64,000 nucleotides of DNA from Desarmillaria ectypa (GCA_030407005.1 JAUDYN010000004.1:2542001-2606000), one strand, 5' to 3'; shown: positions 44,951 to 56,752, counted from the stretch's first letter. A program made the numbers and translations. Notes: generated from the letters alone by a model not told the origin.

Positions 44951-45966
44951 CTACAGGATACCCTCAGAACGCAGTGCACCCATTATCAGGAAAGCAGACC
45001 GGCGATCTCGGTCGACGCCTGTCCAGTCTCGAGGCTGCCTCTTTCCCTCCTCCTCCTCATCCCCGTACACATAAATATCGTCCTCATCCCCCGCCATACG
45101 CTCATCTTTGCTTTGATTTCCCTTCTTCTCTTCCTCTTCGCGGTTCCACAACACATCTTCCCACTGAGAATCGCTGATGGTAATGGCTACTGTCCTGGCA
45201 TCCCGGATATTGGGCAGGATCGAGGTCAGAAGGTTCGACAAGAGCTCGGAAGTACCGTCTTGCAATGGGGAGCGCAAGACGGGCAAGGGGAGGTATTCCG
45301 CCTAGAACTGTCAAGGCATTGCAAGAAATGTGCTGCCATGACTTACTTCTAAGAGCATCCCTTTGACTGCACCACCTGAGAGCACAACATTGCCTATACG
45401 CACGATCCAGTCAGTTCCGATGGAGAAGACGTGTCCGTCAATAAGAAGCTGTGGTCCGGCTGCTTGGGTTCTCGGCGCAGTATTGGCGGTGGACTGTCGC
45501 ACTGAGACCCAGCGCGCCTTGAGCTGGGCAAGGAGGTGCTCCAGTGCTCCGGGAGGGCTGAGAGTCAGGAATGTATTTCGGTAATGGGTGGGAGGTGAGG
45601 TGAGGTTTTCTGCCTCTATTCGAGAGGGTGCACCAGGATCGTCCAAGAGAACGAAGACGTTCTCGCCCATCGTCAGTGCACACATCGACCGTTCCGAGGG
45701 AACCTGAGAACCATCTGGCTGAGAGAGTGTGGATCGAAAAGACTTGACGGAAAGCTGCCATTTGCCTTCAAGGCGGCCCTAGTAAATAGATGAACAACGA
45801 GGACGTCGATAGGATGAAGATAATACATTATGATTAACCAGAATATTTTCCCTAATCAATGGTAGAGCTGTAGTCGGCGCGTTGAGCCATCGCGCAAGCC
45901 TATCCCGTATATTTATGACGTTAATAAAACGACCATACTGCTGCAGACGCACCCAGAGAAGCCCAT
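44951..45966 (-). CDS. MED20: Mediator complex subunit 20 (Med20/Srb2)
   Basis: Head-module subunit of Mediator, nuclear. There are four exons (45953-45966, 45827-45899, 45347-45778, 44951-45301) and 289 aa. The first exon is only 14 nt: ATGGGCTTCTCTGG, spliced through GTGCGT to give MGFSGLARWLNAPT, the expected Med20 start. The body continues LVNHN-GRLEGKWQLSVKSFR, LKARWVSVRQST, and the beta-barrel signature GPQLLIDGHVFSIGTDWIVR with IGNVVLSGGAVKGMLLEAEY, then LLSNLLTSILPNI. The C-terminus carries an acidic insertion (YGDEEEEGKR) not found in animals. An ORF caller would instead start at 46078 and miss the tiny exon. Confidence 0.9.
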
Positions 45967-46127
45967 TCATGCAAACGTCGGCGTTGGTGTCCTGGTAACA
46001 CGCAAAGTGTGGCAAAATAAAGGTGTGACGCTGTGCCGACACGATCACGCGATCTCTCGTCACGCTATCAACCAGCACATTAATTTTCTACTGTAAAATT
46101 CCCCCTTCTTCGTCGAATCCTTCCTCC
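45967..46127. promoter_or_regulatory. 161-bp bidirectional promoter (MED20 / ORC4)
   Basis: Short region between divergent start codons of two nuclear housekeeping genes. No specific element recognised. Confidence 0.35.
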
Positions 46128-48229
46128 ATGCCGCCAAAACGCAAAATACCCGCCAAAGCTGCGTCTACGTCGCCAAGAAAATCTGCACCCAGGACCTTAT
46201 CTACTCCTACTAAACGAACCCCTCCAACTAGTGGCCGTCGAGAGCAGATTAGACCGACTTCCCCTGATACCGAGGATGATACGGGCAACGAAGGAGAAAT
46301 GAGCAGTGAAGATGAGCTGAATATGCTGTCAAAGTCGCGTCAGAGCTGCACTGAAGCTGCACTTCCGAAGCATTCAGCATTGAAGCGCCGGATTGCGGAT
46401 GATGACAGCAGTGCAGAACCACAGCATTCTCCAGCCAAGAAGATGAGAGTTAAAGCACCATCGACACCAACACTGAAACGACGCACTACACGTGGACAGT
46501 CACGCGTCAGCTCTCCGACGCCTCCACCACCCCAAACGCCTAGCTCTCCTTCGAAAGGGTCCCGTACCCTCATAAATCTCACCTCGGGATCATTGCCGCT
46601 TCAATTCCACGGATGCCTGAATTCTCAGAAATACGCTATTCTTCACGCGCTACGCGATACGTCTAATATTAAATTCGAGGACGATACTGAAGATGATGAC
46701 GATGTGGATCAGACGAACGTCTCAACGTCTCAAAACCTAGATGAACTGCTACGTGGGACAATCGAGCGAGGGGAGGGTAACAGCTGCCTTTTACTTGGGC
46801 CTCGTGGTGCTGGGAAGACTATGGTGAGTTTGATGTTTTTCTCACTAGGCGAGCTCTAAGATTGCACAGATGCTAGAGCGCGCACTGTCAAAAGTTTCGT
46901 CCGGTGAGAGTCCGCCAATAATTGTCCGGCTGTCTGGTTGGCTTCAGCAGAACGATCGCCTGGCAATGCGAGAAATAGCCAGACAGCTTAGAGAGCAAAC
47001 AGGCGCGTCATTCCTATCAGCTGAGGACGAGGAAGAGATGCAAGATCACGATGACGAACCCAACCCTTTCATCGATGCGCCCACAGATGACTCAGAGAGG
47101 TTGGTTGCAGAACCTTCATCAACGCACCTGCCTGCCCTCATTGCCATTCTTCCCACCCTTTCTCGAGCCTCAATCATCATCCTCGAGGGATTCGATTTAT
47201 TCGCACTCCATGCACGCCAAGCATTGCTATATTGTCTGCTAGATACTGCCCAGAGTTGTAGAGCCGGTGCTGGTAGCAAGGGGTTAACCGTTATCGGGCT
47301 TACCACCCGTGTAGATACCATAAATTTGCTGGAGAAGCGTGTCAAAAGCCGGTTCTCTGGGAGAATTTTACGGGTAGCTCCTCATACGATGGAATACTGG
47401 AGGCGTCTGGCGAAGGCGATACTCTGTGTGCCTATTGATGAGGATGCCTTCACGGACGAAGAGGACCTTGCTCAGTGGAGAGCGACGTGGGAGACTCGTG
47501 TTCAGCAGTTCTTGGATGACAAGTCTACTCTGCGAACTTTATCTGAAACGTTCAGTATCACGAAAGACATGAGGATGCTTACGACTATTTTGGTCTGTTT
47601 CTTTATTTAATCTGCTATATTCTATTCCCTTATCTTACCAATCTCTCAGACCTCGGTGGCTGTTGCTTTATGCCCAGAAACACCTTGGCCCACGTCTTCT
47701 CAACTTTTAATATCAGCTGAAGCTCACCGCGCTCGGCCGCTGTACCCATATCTTCACAGTAAGTTTTTGTGCACTTATCCAAGTTTCAGCCCCTTGATCA
47801 GCTCTCAAAGATCTCCCTTACACGGCGATCTGCCTTTTGATCGCCTCAGTTCACGCTGGCACTGCTGGATATTCCGTAGTGACCTTCGAGATGCTACACC
47901 AGTATTTCCGAGACCAAGTTCGCTCGTCGACTGCCGCACCTGTTCAAATAAACGGAGGCAGTATTGGTATGGTCAGATGCACCCGGGATGTACTTATGAG
48001 TGTACGTGTAAAGCACCTCTCGTCGTTTGTCTCTCGTTGATTTTGAGTGAACTAGACTTTCGAAGCCCTTGTTGCTGCCAAGATCTTCGTGTTGGTAGCG
48101 GCGCCCTCGTGGAATACAGCAAAAGAATTCATGAAATATATATGTGTTGTCGAGCGGGAGGACGTAAAGAAGGCAGTCGATAAGGGTGGCATGATCCCTC
48201 TGAAGAAATGGCTTAACAAAGCGCAATGA
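46128..48229 (+). CDS. ORC4: Origin recognition complex subunit 4
   Basis: AAA+ subunit of the replication initiator ORC, nuclear. There are five exons (46128-46823, 46870-47592, 47650-47758, 47811-48001, 48056-48229) and 630 aa. The first about 150 residues are disordered and basic (KRTPPTSGRREQIRPTSPDT). The ATPase domain has Walker A LLLGPRGAGKTM, the conserved VRLSGWLQQNDRLAMREIAR, Walker B region ASIIILEGFDLFALHARQAL, VIGLTTRVDTINLLEKRVKS with the arginine-finger region RVKSRFSGR, then the lid and winged-helix domain (LLIASVHAGTAGYSVVTFEM; GMIPLKKWLNKAQ). The domain order and length fit fungal Orc4. Confidence 0.93.
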
Positions 48230-48504
48230 TTTATTCGACATGTAACACGGTTACTACAAGATTCAACTTTATTATCTCTGGCGGACCATATGTAATACTT
48301 GATTATAGACTTTACAAAAACAGAATCGACTAATTAAGGACTCTGGAAGCATTCGTTAGGCTTTTCCGCGAGAAAGCGACTCGGCTCACCGACAAAGCGA
48401 GAAAAACAAAACAAAGACAGAACGCGACGATGAACTACCACGCTAAACCAACTCCCGGACTGTAGCATGATCAGCAAAGATTCGACGCATTGGATGTTAA
48501 AGTC

Positions 48505-50283
48505 CTACTTTGTATTTTCATCCCCATTTCCAAATTGTCCTCGAAACACCTCCAACCCCAACAACCCAAGATCAATCTCGACAGGACTCGCTACCGACTC
48601 ACATTTTTCTAGTCCTCTAACCTCGTTTCCAGCTGTTTCGATCATCGATTTGAATTTATCGTCCATATACAAGCCCGTATCCCACTGACTTGTCTCTGCC
48701 ACCAATTCCCGAATTATGCCAAGTAACAGATTTGACCCATCGTCATCGATACGTTTTGACGACGTCGAATCGGTGCTTGAGCGTTTTGCAGAATCAACCT
48801 TGCGGTCAACTGCTGGTGCGCATGACACTGGAGGGAAGCCAAGCCCGATATTAGAGTAGGAGTGTCGATTTAATCTAGTATGATGAGAATTATGGTCCTG
48901 GTATTCGTTTGTATTCAGTGGATCAGGCTGGGAAGCAGGAAGGCTGAACAGATCGCTAACAACCGATTCTGGGAGAGTCATGATGCGCAAAGGAGAAGGA
49001 CCGATCGGGGGGCTTCTTCGGGATCGAACTGATGATGATCTGTTGTTGGGTCTTGCTTTAAGCAGGGCAGGTATAGGTTCGCGAGGAGGGAGAGGTAAAG
49101 GAAGCGGGACCGGAGGGACTGGAGGAATCTCTGTGAATGGAGGTGGTGGAGGAATAAATGTATAAGAGTTTCGGGTCATTGATGGACTTTGATGCGATGC
49201 CTTGGAGACCGTTTGATCATGGGTAATTTCAGAAGGGTTCTTTGGAGCCTGCTTGAGATTACTTTTCTTCGTGTATGGAGTTAGAGCGTAGGGGTGTGAT
49301 ATGTAACTGCGACCAATAGCGCTTTTATGGTTGCAGAACTCCACAGGGGATGGAAGCAAGGGGGTAATCGGAGGTAGAGGTGGAAGCGGAGGGACATCTG
49401 ACTGGTCAGATTTATGCTCACTAGCAGAGAGTGTGAAAGTACGATGATCCTCCGACGAGAGCGGGAGCGGAAATTCCAGTGAATTATTGGTGTACACCAT
49501 CCTCAGTCCAGGAGATAGTATGATTGAGGAGTCGGAGCGTCGACTTCTACTGCTTTTCAGGCTAGAGTGTCGTTTCTGACGTGTAGTACCTTCATATTCT
49601 GCTTTACGAGTAGTTGAAGTATTCGGAAGGGACAAACGACGATCATGACCATGCTTGGAAGGGACGTGTCGAGCCTTTCCAGGCGCAATAGGAAGAGAGA
49701 AAGCAGGAGGCAAAGAGCCGTTGCTGGACAGGCTGTGGGATTGTTTGGAACCCGAGAAATCTGGGATATATGCGTCTTTTTCTCCAAACTCGTTCGTACT
49801 AGAAGACTTTTCATTGAAGGTTGGCCGAGAACGAGATTCCTTGTATGAACGCGACTGAACATGAAGGCTGTAGATGAACGAGCTCTGTGTACTTTCCTTC
49901 CAAGATAGACTATTCCTCCACGCTTTTGCGCTCGTTTCCCAGAATGGCGAGCCAAAAAAACCGACGAGAAACGCAGTTAGGCCGTCTTTTAATGTCATGC
50001 GACGCAGCGAAGAAAGCATAGAGGAGTCCGAGGATCCCTGAGGACCAATTGGGGAGGAGGAAGTGGAAGTGTTGCAGCGAAGATTCCTGGTTCGACGTCT
50101 CTTTATGTATATATGCTTCAGGACGACGAGAACGGTGAGTACGACGAGGAAGGTGAACAAGATAGCGAGACTGGCAGAAAGACTGTAGGAAGAATTGTTG
50201 GAAATACTGCCAGTGGGCGCCGCTAAGGCAAATTGCGGAGAAAAGAGGAAGAAAAGGAGCGCCCACGGAAAAACCATAAACAT
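48505..50283 (-). CDS. Unknown single-exon type I membrane protein with long Ser/Pro-rich tail (592 aa)
   Basis: I do not recognise the family. One uninterrupted ORF encodes 592 aa, rare in this intron-dense window. A signal peptide (FPWALLFFLFSPQFALAAP) is followed by a short Ser/Asn-rich external stretch and a transmembrane helix (LAILFTFLVVLTVLVVLKHI). A basic stop-transfer follows (KRRRTRN), then an about 530-residue cytosolic tail. The tail is Ser-rich with polyproline runs (PPLPPLPPITPLLP; TFIPPPPPF; PPVPPVPLPLPLPP) and ends with a compact, probably folded segment (LLLGIIRELVAETSQWDTG, VEIDLGLLGLEVFRGQFGNG). The layout resembles fungal cell-surface sensors or polarity anchors (signal-TM-disordered tail with SH3-binding prolines), but this is analogy only. 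Confidence 0.75.
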   Translation of the reverse strand: MFMVFPWALLFFLFSPQFALAAPTGSISNNSSYSLSASLAILFTFLVVLTVLVVLKHIYIKRRRTRNLRCNTSTSSSPIGPQGSSDSSMLSSLRRMTLKDGLTAFLVGFFGSPFWETSAKAWRNSLSWKESTQSSFIYSLHVQSRSYKESRSRPTFNEKSSSTNEFGEKDAYIPDFSGSKQSHSLSSNGSLPPAFSLPIAPGKARHVPSKHGHDRRLSLPNTSTTRKAEYEGTTRQKRHSSLKSSRSRRSDSSIILSPGLRMVYTNNSLEFPLPLSSEDHRTFTLSASEHKSDQSDVPPLPPLPPITPLLPSPVEFCNHKSAIGRSYISHPYALTPYTKKSNLKQAPKNPSEITHDQTVSKASHQSPSMTRNSYTFIPPPPPFTEIPPVPPVPLPLPLPPREPIPALLKARPNNRSSSVRSRRSPPIGPSPLRIMTLPESVVSDLFSLPASQPDPLNTNEYQDHNSHHTRLNRHSYSNIGLGFPPVSCAPAVDRKVDSAKRSSTDSTSSKRIDDDGSNLLLGIIRELVAETSQWDTGLYMDDKFKSMIETAGNEVRGLEKCESVASPVEIDLGLLGLEVFRGQFGNGDENTK

Positions 50284-50419
50284 CGTGGCATGAAAGCGTT
50301 GTGGGAAGAGTGCCTGAAGTGGCGGAAGCTGACCTAAATATAGAGACTAAATATAGATCTACCGGTGGGCAATTCAGGTCATGTTACAACAAGTATTCAC
50401 AGTTTACAACGTTATTTAT

Positions 50420-51010
50420 CTAAAAGTCGCCTGATTCAACGAGGGCATCATGTGCCTGCTGCTTAGCTATAGTATGTACAAGGCTCGAATCAGTCACCAC
50501 AAGTATAACAGAAGACCAAATTTCTTACCGTGATGCTTAGCCTTCGCCGAATCGACGTAGTCAAGCTAATGAATGTCAACGATGTGAAAATGTAGGGCCA
50601 CTGCGGAGCTTACCCCCTTGGTCTCAACCATACGGTCGACGAAGGCTCCTGAGAATGCGGCGCTGCTCCTTCTTCAGTATAGGCAATGAAGGGAGTGAAC
50701 ACACATACAGAAGCTCCTTGGCCTTCTCGTGGGACTGGGGTTGGCCGTTCTGCTCACAGTGCTTCTCGTAAGCCTTAGCAGCCTAAAAGGAGTGCAACGA
50801 TGAGAATCACAACAGTAGTATATATTCCAGCAACAAACCTCGTACGATGCGGCGGCAGCAATCAACTCATGGGAGAGTTGGGCCTGGTGGGGTGCGTTGA
50901 CGACCTGAGCAACGACGGAAAAAACATGAGGACATGTAAGAAATATCGTAGGTAGAACAGACCTGGTCGTAGGCTTGAGCCTGATCAGAGTCATCGCTGA
51001 ACCAACCCAT
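50420..51010 (-). CDS. CipC-like stress-response protein
   Basis: Small soluble protein of the fungal CipC family (named after a concanamycin-induced Aspergillus protein), often strongly expressed under stress or during infection-type growth; biochemical role unknown. About 105 aa in several exons (50963-51010, 50839-50904, 50782 onward, ending at 50420). The sequence runs MGWFSDDSDQAQAYDQVVNA, SHELIAAAASYEAAKAYEKH, AFSGAFVDRMVETKGLDYVD and SAKAKHHAKQQAHDALVESG, matching the family end to end. Introns are 56-60 bp. The upstream region has an AGGGG stress-element-like motif at 51181, about 170 bp before the start. Confidence 0.92.
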
Positions 51011-52019
51011 GTTGTGAGATATGAAGGATAAGTGTTGGAGTTGAGAGTGAGTTGCAAGAAAGGATACGGAATACCGCTGCCTTCGCACTCCTTTATATGC
51101 ATTCAAAGGAGATAAATTTAGCGCATGATGGAATGCTATCTTTAGGAGAGAGGCTATCCGGTCTATATCCGTTGTATCTAAGGGGGCGCACATGCGCAGC
51201 ATTATTAATGTTCATGGCCTGATGGCAACTGATTACTGGGATGGGATCAGCTCTTCCATCCAGCATCGTCCTCGTGTCTGATCAAACCAATGGCAATAAT
51301 TGCTACGACGGCTGAGATACTGCACAGTCGATTTAAGCGTCATTGGCAATACCAGAGAGTCTAGTAAGGTAGTTAATTGTATGTGCGGCGATACAACAAC
51401 GCTGATACACACCGATTTTAAACCTCGGAAGTTTTTCAGAGCGGTGATGCATGATGAATGCTGAGAAAAGTCCTCCTTTTAGTTGAACATCTGCTGTGTC
51501 CGCGTGTGAATCAGTAGGGCTGTTACTACGTATCGAGATGACAGCTTCATAGCGTGCGACCAGCACTATTTTGGCAGCGACTATGACTGAACTCTCAATT
51601 AAAGTGCACTATGTGTCACAGGAGAAAATCCCCCACGATATGTTGTCTACTTTTGGGTTTGACCGTCGGAAACCTTGAACTGGTCTCGAACGGTTGAACC
51701 TAAAATCAGGATAGGTATATGCCGTCGGGTACAGGTAGGCACAGCACCAAGTAGCCGAAATACAATGGACGTTACGGAGTGCGACATGCTTGAGAAATAC
51801 AGACTCCCCACGATTTTTCTCATCCTATAAGTTTCGGAGGTTTTCGACTCGTGGAAGATTTGGAGAAAACATCTCTTTGGGGGAGGTCGCGTCCAATTTC
51901 ACATGCTACTCTTAACGTCATTGTCACGTGGTCAACATACCCCGTGTACCCCATACTATGAAAGGATCCCCCATGTAGAAAACATTTTCTAGGTTGCTAC
52001 CTGGCTTCACCACCTTCCA
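51011..52019. promoter_or_regulatory. 1-kb divergent intergenic region (CipC-like / patatin lipase)
   Basis: The longest gene-free stretch in the window. An AGGGG element (51181-51185) lies upstream of the CipC-like gene and could be a stress-response site. A minus-strand ORF at 51333-51566 shows no family features and no splicing logic. The remainder shows nothing recognisable. Confidence 0.45.
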
Positions 52020-55000
52020 ATGTCCCATTCAGCTGCAACCAACGGAGTCACTGATTCTTGGGAGGCTGTATATCCCGTCGAAGAGTGAGTACAACCTTTG
52101 GCAATCATTCCGGATCTATTTGGCGTGCGGGGGTCTAATTCGTTCCCTCAAAGGCATCTCAAGGCCTTCGAGGCTGCATTATATGCTGATGAAGTGTACA
52201 TCGAACATCATGGAGAAGCTTCTTCACCAGGCTCTGGGCCACAGCCTACTCCCACGACATCTCGAATACGGAAAATCTCTGCGTTGTCAGATTGGGCGCC
52301 CGTCAATTTGAAAGTCAAGAAGTGGGTTTGACGTGTCAATCTGAATTGTATCTCTCTGACAGTACCAGGCGAAAGAAGAAGGATCGGCTTTCGTCGAAAC
52401 GACTAGGATACGACTGGTGGTTTCTTGTACTGCGCTGGCCGCTTTTGGTAAGATGCTACGTTGAAAGCAGGACACGTATCAACGATGATATAGCTTTTCA
52501 TATTCTTATTCATTGGAGCGGAGTTCGGCATCTATGTCCTCATTCGACAACTTGTGAATGCGAAGGAATGGGTCTCAGCATGTATGTGACGTACAATTGC
52601 ATCCGGACTCGACAATTTTCATTCATTTGTAGGGAGAGGAAAGAAGGGAGTTCTCAGGAAGAAGCTTAGGGCTTCAACAACATATGAGGTACGTGGCAGA
52701 GTGCCGTTTATCTAGCAGTCCCTGAAATATGTTGTAGGAATGGAAAGAGGCGGCTAAGGAACTTGACGATTATCTGCATTTTGACGAATGGAAGAAGATT
52801 GATGACGACCCCTACTATGATTGGAGACTCATCAAGAAGGTTGGGCGTTCTCTGAAGATGCTGCGGGAGAAGAAGGACGCGCGAGGCTGTCTCGGTGTTC
52901 TGGAAACCTGTATACGTGCCAACTTTGCGGGGATTGAATCGTCTCGGTGTGTATGCATTAATTTTTTGTGATGACCACACTCTGACTACCTTATAGGCTG
53001 TACAGTGAAGTAGGGACTTGACCTTTATTCTGAAGTGCCACTCATTCGCCTCTTAGACTTTTCTCGGAACAAAGGATCTTCTTGAAAGTAAGCTCTCGTC
53101 TGCTGTACCCATAGATGTACCACCTGACGATGCCTTGAAGCATATTTGGACGAACAAGAGAAGGCTTTGGAGTACATTCGTGAAACGCCTGACCTTTCAA
53201 TCGATGAAAAGAAGAAATTTTTCAAGAGTGCCAACACTAATCTCGGTGAGACTCCGGATACGACTCATAATTTAGGCACTGATGAATGAAACAGGCATAT
53301 CTGCCTTGTGTCTGTCCGGAGGAGCTGCCCTAGGCTATTGTCAGTGAAACGATTGAATTCTCAAAGACAAACGCGTTGTTTGACACTTCCACCTTAGATC
53401 ATTATGGCGTCGTGAGGGCCTTCCTCGATGCAGATTTACTTCCACGAGTCATCACGGGAACTAGCGCTGGTGGACTCATAGCGGCCCTCACAGCATGTCA
53501 TACTGATGAGGAGCTTAAGGTCCTTCTAATACCAAAACTCGCCGACAAACTCACGGCTTGCGATGAGCCCTTCAGTGTCTGGGGTAAACGTTTATGGGAG
53601 ACTGGGGCTCGGTTTGACAGCGTTATGTAAGTTACTGAGTCCCCATTATTAAATGCAACTGTACTGATAACTGTCATAGTTGGGCGAGGAAGGTCGGGCA
53701 CATGTTGCGATAAGTATTGCATTGGTTGACCCATCGTTATGCAGAGCACTTGGTTCACTCGTGGTTCCATGACTTTCAAAGAGGCTTATCTAAGGACAGG
53801 ACGGATACTCAACATTACTGTTATCCCTGCTGACCGTCATAGCCCTACAAAGGTTCTCAACTACGTAACGGCACCGGACACGATAATTTGGTCGACGTTA
53901 TTAGCGTCAGCTGCTGTACCTGGCATCATGAATCCTGTTGTCCTAATGCAGAAGCTCAAAGATGGAAGTGCCGTGCCTTGGAACTGGGGCAGCAAGTTCA
54001 AAGACGGTTCTTTGCGGTGAGTTCGTCCACTTCCGGAACCGGTTTTAGAATTGAGTGACGAAAAAACAGTGTCGACATCCCGCTTCAGGCATTGAATTTG
54101 TATTATAATGGTCCGTATTCATGAAGCATAAGTCGGACTGCTGACATTTTGTATGCAGTCACCCATCCAGTGGTATCACAAGTTAACCCACATGTACACT
54201 TGTTCTTTTTTGCGCCTCGAGGCTCGCCCGGAAGACCTGTAGCTCATTACAAGGGGAAAGGTGTGTTGACGGATTACCGATCATCCCTCCAAATTGTTCA
54301 TTGTTATGCACATAGGATGGAGAGGCAACTTTGTACTATCTGCAGCAGAGCAATGGTTGAAGCACGAGCTCACAAAGAACTTCAAAGTCATAAGAGATCT
54401 AGAGCTGTTGCCTGAGATTCTAGGACAGGATTGGTCCAGTATCTTTCTACAGCGGTTTGAAGGTGCAATCACGTATGTCCTTGCATATATGCGGTATAAT
54501 GGAGCACTTATGTTTTATCCTAGCATTTGGCCTAAAACCCGTGCATCGGTAAGACCCGTGTCTACCACAAACAAGGCGCCCTGTTGATCCATGCATTAGG
54601 ACTGGACACGTATCTTGGAGGATCCGGACCCCCAAAACCTGGACCGGATGATGAAGGTCGGAAAGCTTGTCACTTGGCCCAAGGTTAGTTTCCGCTGGTT
54701 AATTGTAAGATCCATCTCACCTTCTTCAGTTGCACATGATCGGCAATAGAATGAGGATTGAGAAACAGATTTTCCTTGGTCGTCAGGCACTTCGCAAAAT
54801 AACAAAGACGAGGCCGCGGACTATTTCGCAGGAAAGAGTCACACCACCCCCTACTGGCTCAGACCTTCCGTTGTCTGTCGACACTGACGCTGAGGCAGCA
54901 TTTTCAAATGGCACACAATGGTTCTACAGTCGTGGCCATTCCGGTAACACGGAAAGACTCGGAGATTTGGAACACGATCCTTTACGATCGTCTGCTGTTC

Positions 55001-55326
55001 GAAAGAAATGGGTCGCAGACCTACTTCATGGTGGTGCTGATCAGCGTAATACGAGAAACCAGGCATACGGACAGCCCCCGGCAGGCGGCTTTTTCCGGCG
55101 GCTGAGAACCAACTCATTCCCGAATTTGCGTCTTTCGGGGTTGAGGGAGAATGTCCAAGAGAGGCAGGAGCAGATGGATGCAAGCGCCGAACGGTCTTGG
55201 AGTAGTGATAGCTCGTCAGATGATGGTATCTCTGTGGAAGGTAGCCGGCCTTCCTATATATCCTCTCCGAGATACGAGCCTGGGCAGGAATTGGACGAGG
55301 GGGAGGAGTCTGATGTTGATATGTAA
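52020..55326 (+). CDS. Patatin-like triacylglycerol lipase (Tgl3/4/5, SDP1 type)
   Basis: Lipid-droplet triacylglycerol lipase with an N-terminal DUF3336 region and a patatin domain. More than ten exons, about 850 aa. N-terminal part: MSHSAATNGVTDSWEAVYPV, then a hydrophobic hairpin-like segment (WWFLVLRWPLL + FGIYVLIRQLV), then WKEAAKELDDYLHFDEWKKI and YDWRLIKKVGRSLKMLREKK (DUF3336). Patatin domain: oxyanion loop LCLSGGAALGYYHYGVV, nucleophile elbow VITGTSAGGLIAAL (GxSxG, Ser), and the catalytic aspartate in FKDGSLRVDIP. The AVPGIMNPVVLMQKLKDG and GWRGNFVLSAAEQWLKHEL blocks match Tgl4/Tgl5. The C-terminal about 200 residues are Ser/Asp-rich and disordered. A catalytic Ser-Asp dyad is complete, so the enzyme is probably active. 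Confidence 0.93.
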
Positions 55327-55426
55327 GATAATTGTAATTATGGGGCCCTTGATATTCTGCTAGTATTTTGAATTGATATCTAGAGACACTCGAAGCCGTA
55401 GGTTATTGCTCGATGTTTGCCGAGCC

Positions 55427-55522
55427 AGTGACAAAGGGAATTCCGAGTGTAGACGATCTGGCTGCAATCGAGTCTGCTTAGTCAGCACCTTATGTGCGCT
55501 CCAAGTGACAAAGGGAATTCCG
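55427..55522. repeat. 19-bp direct repeat between lipase and PUB gene
   Basis: AGTGACAAAGGGAATTCCG occurs exactly at 55427-55445 and again at 55504-55522, 77 bp apart, in the 293-bp gap between two genes. It could be a local duplication or paired protein-binding sites. Confidence 0.85.
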
Positions 55523-55619
55523 GGCCGGGTGACCGAGCTCTCTTCCTCTACCGCTACCACCGACATCGACGTTCAACTCAAGGATATTGTCGTTCTGAGA
55601 GGTATTTCGACGCTGCACT

Positions 55620-56634
55620 ATGTCTGAATCTCCTGCATCAGCATTATCTCCCATTTCTTACGACGCTTTACGTGAGGCTGCAGAGAGACGTGCTCAACAG
55701 CAGTCCGACCAGCCTTCTGCCACCCAATTAGCTGCTGAACATGAAAGGCGACAAACGTTCAGGCGGCTACTCGATCCTGGAATTACTCGTCCTAATTCGA
55801 AAGAGCAAGCAATGGCCTCGATGAAAGTACTTCAGTGTTTTCTGTTCTGCTTACCAGGACTGTCCTTTTCATGTCCTTATTATCTCAGACGCTCTTGGCG
55901 ATCTCCGAAAACCTTTTACGTGAACCCGAAAATCCTAAGTTCCAGCAATTCAAACCGACAAATAGTATCATCCGGCGGAATCTCATGGATCCGAAAGGAG
56001 CTTTGGAGTATGCTATCGAGGTTAGCCACTGCTAGTCTGGTGTGCGATGTGTGGCTTACACTTCTTCATCTAGCTCGGATTTCGTCCTGAAGTGAAGGTA
56101 AGCTAATGCCGTATGCTTGAGAGCGTGGTTTCAGCCTTATGTCGGGTAGAATTTCCAGCCTTTTTATACCTTCCATCCTCGTCATATGGACAATTTGCGT
56201 ATTGGCTCCGTATGACTATTTTATCTCATTAAGGTTCGGAATATTTATGAAACGCCGCAGGCTATCCTCAAGGAAGCGTTTGATCTCGAGACAGAGAAGC
56301 AGGAGCGCGCTGCTCGGGCCAAGAAAGAGGAGAAGGCTGTGGCTGCAGCCGCTGCCAACAAGGTCTGTGCCAGCTGCATCATTTTCTGCTGACTGAAGCG
56401 TTTCTTCAGGTTAAACTCGCATTCATGGACGACCGAAAATCCAAGATAGAAGCCGATCAGCGGGAGAAAGCACTTCGGGATGCTCGTCTAGCTGCTGCCG
56501 CTGCCAGGGGATCAGAACCAAGTACATCGCCTGAGCCATCCCAGTTGAGACAAGTCGTGCCAGGATCTGGCCATGTCTTAGGCTTGGACATACCGCCTGA
56601 GGACAATCGTGCAAAGGATTCCGAGGAAGACTGA
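55620..56634 (+). CDS. PUB-domain protein (UBXN6/PNGase-like p97 adaptor type)
   Basis: Predicted cofactor of the Cdc48/p97 segregase. About 260 aa in six exons (55620-55826, 55889-56020, 56074 onward, ending 56634). The PUB/PUG domain covers about residues 65-140: TLLAISENLLREPENPKFQQ, FKPTNSIIRRNLMDPKGALE, YAIELGFRPE and FYTFHPRHMDNLRIGS-AIL. It is followed by a charged coiled coil (LETEKQERAARAKKEEKAV) and an Ala/Ser/Pro-rich tail. The PUB fold binds the C-terminus of Cdc48 in other proteins, so this is a likely adaptor. No UBX or transglutaminase domain is present, hence it is not a typical PNGase or UBXN6. Splicing of the two exons between 56074 and 56300 was chosen to keep the FYTFHP...LRIG motif. 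Confidence 0.82.
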
Positions 56635-56752
56635 GTGAAGCCCTAGTCAATATGTAACATTCAAACGATGCATCCATTTATATATTCTTAAAATACCGTT
56701 ATATCAATACAGAAAGATCTCGACGACGACGTATATGCACAGTACAGGCCTA

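Noticed and set aside
51333..51566. 77-aa minus ORF in the 1-kb gap
   Set aside because: No recognisable motif; base composition is like the surrounding non-coding DNA.
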